Source of the DNA: Pseudomonas azadiae
GTDB taxonomy: Bacteria; Pseudomonadota; Gammaproteobacteria; Pseudomonadales; Pseudomonadaceae
NCBI RefSeq assembly: GCF_019145355.1
Contig: NZ_JAHSTY010000002.1
Coordinates: 1,984,001 to 2,048,000 of the forward strand
Reading direction: 5' to 3'
DNA length: 64,000 nucleotides
The notes under the pieces were generated by a model. It did not search any database and was not told where the DNA came from. It saw only the letters and a list, made by a program, of their open reading frames with translations. This document shows positions 59,984 through 64,000 of the stretch, one piece after another. The position numbers and the translations under genes are program-made. Numbering within the stretch: the first letter of the stretch is position 1; each line of letters opens with the position of its first letter.

Positions 59984-61216
59984 ATGTCACCTTTTGAAGC
60001 CTTGCAACTGCCCAATGGCCAAGTCATCGCCAACCGTATCGCCAAGGCCGCGATGGAAGAGAATATGGCGGATGCCAACCAAGCCCCCTCGCGCGAATTG
60101 AAGCAGCTGTACAAGGCCTGGGCGGACGGTGAGCCGGGCCTGTTGTTGACCGGCAACGTGATGATCGACCGCCGCGCCATGACCGGCCCCGGCGGCGTGG
60201 CCCTGGAAGATGAGCAACACCTGGACAGCTTTCGCGAATGGGCGGACGTGGCCCGCCCCAAGGGCGTGCACTTCTGGGTGCAGCTCAGCCATCCAGGGCG
60301 CCAGACCATGGCCAACCTCGGCCAGCAAGCCTTGGCGCCCTCCGCGGTTGCGCTGGACCTGGGCGGTTTTTCCAAGATGTTCGCCAAGCCCAAGGCCATG
60401 AGCGAAGACCAGATCCAGGACGTGATCCAACGCTTCGCCACCAGCGCACGCCTGGCCGAGAAAGCCGGGTTCACCGGCGTGCAGATCCATGGCGCCCACG
60501 GTTACCTGCTCAGCCAGTTTCTGTCGCCTTTGAGCAACCAGCGCACCGACCGCTGGGGCGGCCCCCTGGAGAACCGCGCACGCCTGTTGCTGGAGGTGAT
60601 CCACGCCGTGCGCGCCGTGGTCAGCCCGTCGTTCTGTGTGGCGGTCAAACTCAATTCGGCGGATTTCCAGCGTGGCGGTTTCGACGAAACCGATGCGCGC
60701 AGGGTGGTCGAGATGCTCAACCCGCTGCCCATCGACTTGCTGGAATTGTCCGGCGGCAGCTACGAAGCCCCGGCCATGCAAGGCGAGGCGCGTGACGGTC
60801 GCACCCTGGCCCGCGAGGCGTACTTCCTCGAGTTCGCCACGCAAATGGCGAGCATCGCCAAGATGCCGCTGATGGTCACCGGCGGTATTCGCCGCCTGCC
60901 CATTGTGCAGCAAGTGCTCGACAGCGGCATCGCCATGGCGGGCATCGCCACCGCCCTGACGCTGGAACCGCAACTGCTTCGCCACTGGCGCGAAGGCCGC
61001 GACCCCAACCCGCAACTCAAGCCGATCGACTGGCAGCGCAAGCCTCTGGCGTCACTTGCCACGCTCGCGGTGGTGCGCTACCAGATGCGCCGCCTCAGTC
61101 ACGGCCTCTTGCCCAAAGCCAAGGTTGCCCCCTGCATGGCACTGGTGCGCGACCAATGGTTTATCGCCCGGCGCACCCGGCAATACCGCGCGGCCATGAC
61201 ACAATCTTCACGTTAA
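59984..61216 (+). CDS. NADH:flavin oxidoreductase, Old Yellow Enzyme-like
   Basis: 410 residues from the ATG at 59984 (CAGGAG upstream). OYE features: the start motif LPNGQVIANRIAKAAM, the active-site region VQLSHPGRQT, the FMN/product-binding VQIHGAHGYLLSQFLSPLSN and MVTGGIRR. An FMN-dependent ene-reductase using NAD(P)H on activated alkenes is likely; the natural substrate is unknown. It is longer at the C-terminus than the shortest OYE forms. Expression is probably switched by the divergent MerR regulator. Confidence 0.93.
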   Translation: MSPFEALQLPNGQVIANRIAKAAMEENMADANQAPSRELKQLYKAWADGEPGLLLTGNVMIDRRAMTGPGGVALEDEQHLDSFREWADVARPKGVHFWVQLSHPGRQTMANLGQQALAPSAVALDLGGFSKMFAKPKAMSEDQIQDVIQRFATSARLAEKAGFTGVQIHGAHGYLLSQFLSPLSNQRTDRWGGPLENRARLLLEVIHAVRAVVSPSFCVAVKLNSADFQRGGFDETDARRVVEMLNPLPIDLLELSGGSYEAPAMQGEARDGRTLAREAYFLEFATQMASIAKMPLMVTGGIRRLPIVQQVLDSGIAMAGIATALTLEPQLLRHWREGRDPNPQLKPIDWQRKPLASLATLAVVRYQMRRLSHGLLPKAKVAPCMALVRDQWFIARRTRQYRAAMTQSSR

Positions 61217-61293
61217 CCGCGGAGCATTCGCCGTGATCGAACTGTCCCCTATTGATCAGCAGCCTTTAACCTCACTGACGATTGGAGTTCTTC

Positions 61294-63018
61294 ATGGCGA
61301 AAATCAACCTGGCCCAGCAGTTGGCGACCACCCTTGAACAGGCGGGCATCAAGCGCATCTGGGGCCTGACCGGGGACAGCCTCAATGGCCTCACCGACGC
61401 CCTGCGCACCATGGACAGCATCGAGTGGATGCATGTGCGCCACGAAGAAGTGGCCGCGTTCGCCGCCGGGGCCGAAGCGGCCGCCACCGGTGAGCTGACC
61501 GTCTGCGCCGGCAGCTGCGGGCCGGGCAACCTGCACTTGATCAATGGCCTGTTCGACTGCCATCGCAACCATGTGCCGGTGCTGGCGATTGCCGCGCAGA
61601 TTCCGTCCTCGGAGATTGGCCTGAATTACTTCCAGGAAACCCATCCGCAGGAGCTGTTCAAAGAGTGCAGCCACTTTATCGAACTGGTCACCAACCCCGA
61701 GCAAATGCCTCATGTGCTGCACCGCGCGATGCGTTCGGCGATCCTCAATCGCGGGGTGGCGGTGGTGGTGATTCCGGGGGACGTGTCACTGCTGGAAGTG
61801 GAGGACAAACTCAAACCTTGGCCTGCCCTGCATGCGCCGCGCACATTGCCGGCCGAACAGGACCTGCAACGCCTCACCGAAATCCTCGAGAGCAGCCGGA
61901 AAGTCACCCTGCTGTGCGGCAGCGGCTGTGCCGGAGCCCATGATCAGGTGGTGGCCCTGGCCGACGTGCTGGGCGCGCCGGTGGTGCATGCCCTGCGCGG
62001 CAAGGAACACGTGGAGTGGGACAATCCGTTCGACGTGGGCATGACCGGCTTGATCGGTTTCAGCTCCGGTTACCACGCCATGCTCGATTGCGACACGCTG
62101 ATCATGCTGGGCACCGACTTTCCGTACCGCCAGTTCTATCCCACCGATGCGACCATCATCCAGGTTGATCGCGACCCGCAGGCGCTCGGCCGTCGTGCCA
62201 CGCTGGACCTGGGGATTGCCGCCGACGTCAGCGAAACCATCGGCGCGCTGCTGCCGCGCTTGACGCGCAAGACCGACCGCAGCTTTCTCGAGACATCCTT
62301 GAAGCACTACGAAAAAGCGCGCCAAGGGCTGGATGACCTGGCGCAACCGTCCAAGGCCGACCGGCCGATCCATCCGCAGTATGTGGCGCGCTTGCTCAGC
62401 GAGCTGGCCGATGACGATGCCATCTTTACCGCCGACGTCGGCTCGCCGACGGTGTGGGCTGCGCGCTATTTGAAGATGAACGGCAAGCGCCGCCTGATCG
62501 GTTCGTTCAACCACGGCTCGATGGCCAATGCCATGCCCCAGGCCATTGGCGCGCAGGCGGCGTTCCCCGGACGCCAGGTGGTTTCCATGTCGGGAGACGG
62601 TGGTTTCGCGATGTTGATGGGCGACTTCATCTCGTTGGCGCAGCTGAAGCTGCCGGTCAAAGTCATCGTCTTCGATAACGCGTCGCTGGGCTTTGTCGCC
62701 ATGGAAATGAAGGCTGCGGGTTATCTGGACGCCGGCACGGAGCTGAAAAACCCGGACTTCGCGGCCATGTCCAACGCCATGGGCATCCTCGGCATCCGCG
62801 TGGAGCAATCCGAAGACCTCGAACCGGCCCTGCGCCGCGCCCTGGCCCACGACGGCCCGGTGTTGGTGGATGTGGTCACGGCGACCCAGGAGTTGGTCAT
62901 GCCACCGACGATCAAGCTGGAGCAGGCCAAAGGGTTCAGCCTGTATATGCTCAAGGCGGTGATGAGTGGGCGTGGCGACGAGGTGATCGAACTGGCGCGC
63001 ACCAACTGGTTGCGCTGA
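61294..63018 (+). CDS. poxB: Pyruvate dehydrogenase (quinone), pyruvate oxidase
   Basis: 574 residues from the ATG at 61294 (GGAG seven bases upstream). Three TPP-enzyme domains: Pyr ([12 protein letters not shown] with the catalytic Glu in [11 protein letters not shown]), central FAD-associated domain, and PP domain with the TPP/Mg motif [15 protein letters not shown]…NASLGF. The last ~25 residues ([25 protein letters not shown]) form the amphipathic membrane-binding helix of PoxB. It oxidises pyruvate to acetate and CO2, passing electrons to ubiquinone at the inner membrane. It follows the OYE gene by 77 bases on the same strand. Confidence 0.95.
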   Translation: MAKINLAQQLATTLEQAGIKRIWGLTGDSLNGLTDALRTMDSIEWMHVRHEEVAAFAAGAEAAATGELTVCAGSCGPGNLHLINGLFDCHRNHVPVLAIAAQIPSSEIGLNYFQETHPQELFKECSHFIELVTNPEQMPHVLHRAMRSAILNRGVAVVVIPGDVSLLEVEDKLKPWPALHAPRTLPAEQDLQRLTEILESSRKVTLLCGSGCAGAHDQVVALADVLGAPVVHALRGKEHVEWDNPFDVGMTGLIGFSSGYHAMLDCDTLIMLGTDFPYRQFYPTDATIIQVDRDPQALGRRATLDLGIAADVSETIGALLPRLTRKTDRSFLETSLKHYEKARQGLDDLAQPSKADRPIHPQYVARLLSELADDDAIFTADVGSPTVWAARYLKMNGKRRLIGSFNHGSMANAMPQAIGAQAAFPGRQVVSMSGDGGFAMLMGDFISLAQLKLPVKVIVFDNASLGFVAMEMKAAGYLDAGTELKNPDFAAMSNAMGILGIRVEQSEDLEPALRRALAHDGPVLVDVVTATQELVMPPTIKLEQAKGFSLYMLKAVMSGRGDEVIELARTNWLR

Positions 63019-63041
63019 TTTAAAACTTGGCATCGTCCAAA

Positions 63042-63232
63042 TGTGGGAGCGGGCTTGCTCGCGAATGCGCAGTGTAGTGAGCGGGCTTGCCCCGCGCCGG
63101 GCTGCGGCCCCAATAAACACACCGCTGCCCTCCAGGTAGAACCGAGTCGCCTGGTTTGGGGCGGCTTCGCCACCCAGCGCGGGGCAAGCCCGCTCACTAC
63201 AGACCGCATTCGCGAGCAAGCCCGCTCCCACA
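63042..63232. repeat. Nested REP pairs (one inverted repeat inside another)
   Basis: The outer pair, arms 63042-63069 and 63205-63232, is a 28-bp perfect inverted repeat of the GTGGGAGCGGGCTTGC type. Inside it, with three-base gaps at both ends, is a 25-bp perfect pair (63073-63097 and 63177-63201) of the TGTAGTGAGCGGGC type seen also at 15328-15462. Confidence 0.92.
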
Positions 63233-63249
63233 GTGGATTTTCGGTGTTC

Positions 63250-63807
63250 TCAAGCGTGCTGTTTTTCGACCCACTTGGCATAGGCATCAATAAACGCCTG
63301 CAGGAACGGCTTGGTCTTTTCCGACACCTTCCCCGCCTCATCAAACACACTGCCCGCCCCGCCCAGATACGCCTCCGGCTGCTGCATGCACCACACGTCC
63401 AGAAACACCAGCGACTGGCGCAGATGATGGTTGGCGCCAAAGCCGCCAATCGCTCCCGGCGACACACTGATGATCGCCCCCGGCTTGCCACTCCAGGCAC
63501 TCTGGCCGTAAGGCCGGGAACCTACGTCAATGGCATTTTTCAACGGGGCGGGCACGGAGCGGTTGTATTCCGGGGTCACGAACAGCACCGCGTCGGATGA
63601 GCTCACCTGTTGGCGGAAAGTACTGTAGGCTGCGGGCGGCGAATCACCGTCAATGTCTTCGTTGTAGAGCGGCAAATCGCCAATTTCCACAATGTTCAAC
63701 TTCAGGTTGGCAGGGGCCAGTTCGGCCAAGGCCAGCGCGACTTTGCGGTTGATCGACTCTTTTCTCAAGCTGCCGACCACGACGGCTACGGTGTAGACCT
63801 TGCTCAT
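63250..63807 (-). CDS. NADPH-dependent FMN reductase (ChrR/azoreductase-like)
   Basis: 185 residues. Flavodoxin-like fold: FMN phosphate loop VGSLRKESINRK (about 11-22), FVTPEYNRSVPAPLKNAIDVGSRP (the YNRSVP block of ChrR/YieF-type quinone reductases) and GAIISVSPGAIGGFGA. These cytosolic enzymes reduce quinones and can reduce chromate or azo dyes. AGTGGG-like ribosome region is weak. The upstream ~190 bases to the window end hold its promoter; no gene is recognised there. Confidence 0.92.
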   Translation of the reverse strand: MSKVYTVAVVVGSLRKESINRKVALALAELAPANLKLNIVEIGDLPLYNEDIDGDSPPAAYSTFRQQVSSSDAVLFVTPEYNRSVPAPLKNAIDVGSRPYGQSAWSGKPGAIISVSPGAIGGFGANHHLRQSLVFLDVWCMQQPEAYLGGAGSVFDEAGKVSEKTKPFLQAFIDAYAKWVEKQHA

Positions 63808-64000
63808 TGGGGTTTCCCGACGTCTGACTAAAGGAGCTTGTAGTTATAAAGTCTTCGCGGCGTGTGCACCAGCAGGTTTTGATATCCCTCCGGGCGTTTA
63901 CCTTGCGGCGTATCGCGTGGGAAGCGTCTGAAATTACCAGCGAATAGTATTTTTCTTCCGTAAGTAAACTACCCCGCTCCATAACGGTCTACAGAACCGC
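63808..64000. other. Upstream region at the window end
   Basis: About 190 AT-richer bases after the FMN reductase start. No ORF, palindrome or RNA element was recognised with confidence; the next gene lies outside the window. Confidence 0.4.

Overview
The window looks like a chromosomal segment of a fluorescent-group Pseudomonas. Several things point there: a complete Pseudomonas functional-amyloid (fap) operon, the gnd-zwf-HAD hydrolase operon, a CobW/CobN/ChlI/ChlD cobalamin cluster facing a cbtB-cbtA-cobE-cobM operon, DUF6543 (dermonecrotic-toxin-domain) giant proteins, and many palindromic intergenic repeats of the types common in P. fluorescens relatives. The sequence is GC-rich and most coding strands are tightly packed. 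No rRNA, tRNA, CRISPR array, insertion sequence or prophage was recognised.

Layout. 1-8.9 kb: two divergent paralogous giant toxin-like genes (the left one runs off the window edge) around a 20-bp perfect inverted repeat. 8.9-10.3 kb: a PepSY protein and an orphan FecR-type anti-sigma regulator. 10.5-15.3 kb: fapABCDEF behind a good sigma-54 promoter, with an intrinsic terminator between fapC and fapD. 15.5-16.9 kb: a sigma-54 activator convergent to fapF and a plausible local fap regulator. 17.2-21.3 kb: a small unknown gene, then HAD hydrolase, zwf and gnd (pentose phosphate/Entner-Doudoroff entry). 21.5-26.5 kb: an EptC/CptA-type phosphoethanolamine transferase, a Fur box, a FhuE-like siderophore receptor, a small periplasmic protein and a GNAT acetyltransferase. 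26.7-35.7 kb: zapE, pepN and a translationally coupled series nadK-phosphatase-rhomboid-yeaC-DUF2797, then DUF1853.

35.8-45.8 kb is the B12 region. A cobalamin riboswitch on the minus strand precedes cobW-cobN-chlI-chlD (aerobic cobalt insertion). A second riboswitch on the plus strand precedes cbtB-cbtA-cobE-cobM (cobalt uptake and corrin ring synthesis). Between them sits an orphan gene with an hrp-box-like promoter and an N-terminus that fits type III secretion export rules. 46-51.7 kb: nfuA, an acyltransferase and B12-dependent metH. 51.8-56.6 kb: a third giant DUF6543 protein. 56.7-59.5 kb: two small membrane proteins, then cysI and its DUF934 partner (sulfite reduction). 59.5-63.8 kb: a MerR regulator divergent from an Old-Yellow-Enzyme oxidoreductase over an AdhR-type palindrome, poxB, a nested palindromic repeat and an NADPH-dependent FMN reductase.

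The observations most worth follow-up are the orphan type III effector candidate with its hrp box (42.8-43.4 kb), the divergent giant toxin pair with its shared leader and 20-bp operator-like repeat (3.5-3.75 kb), and the regulatory layout of the fap operon.
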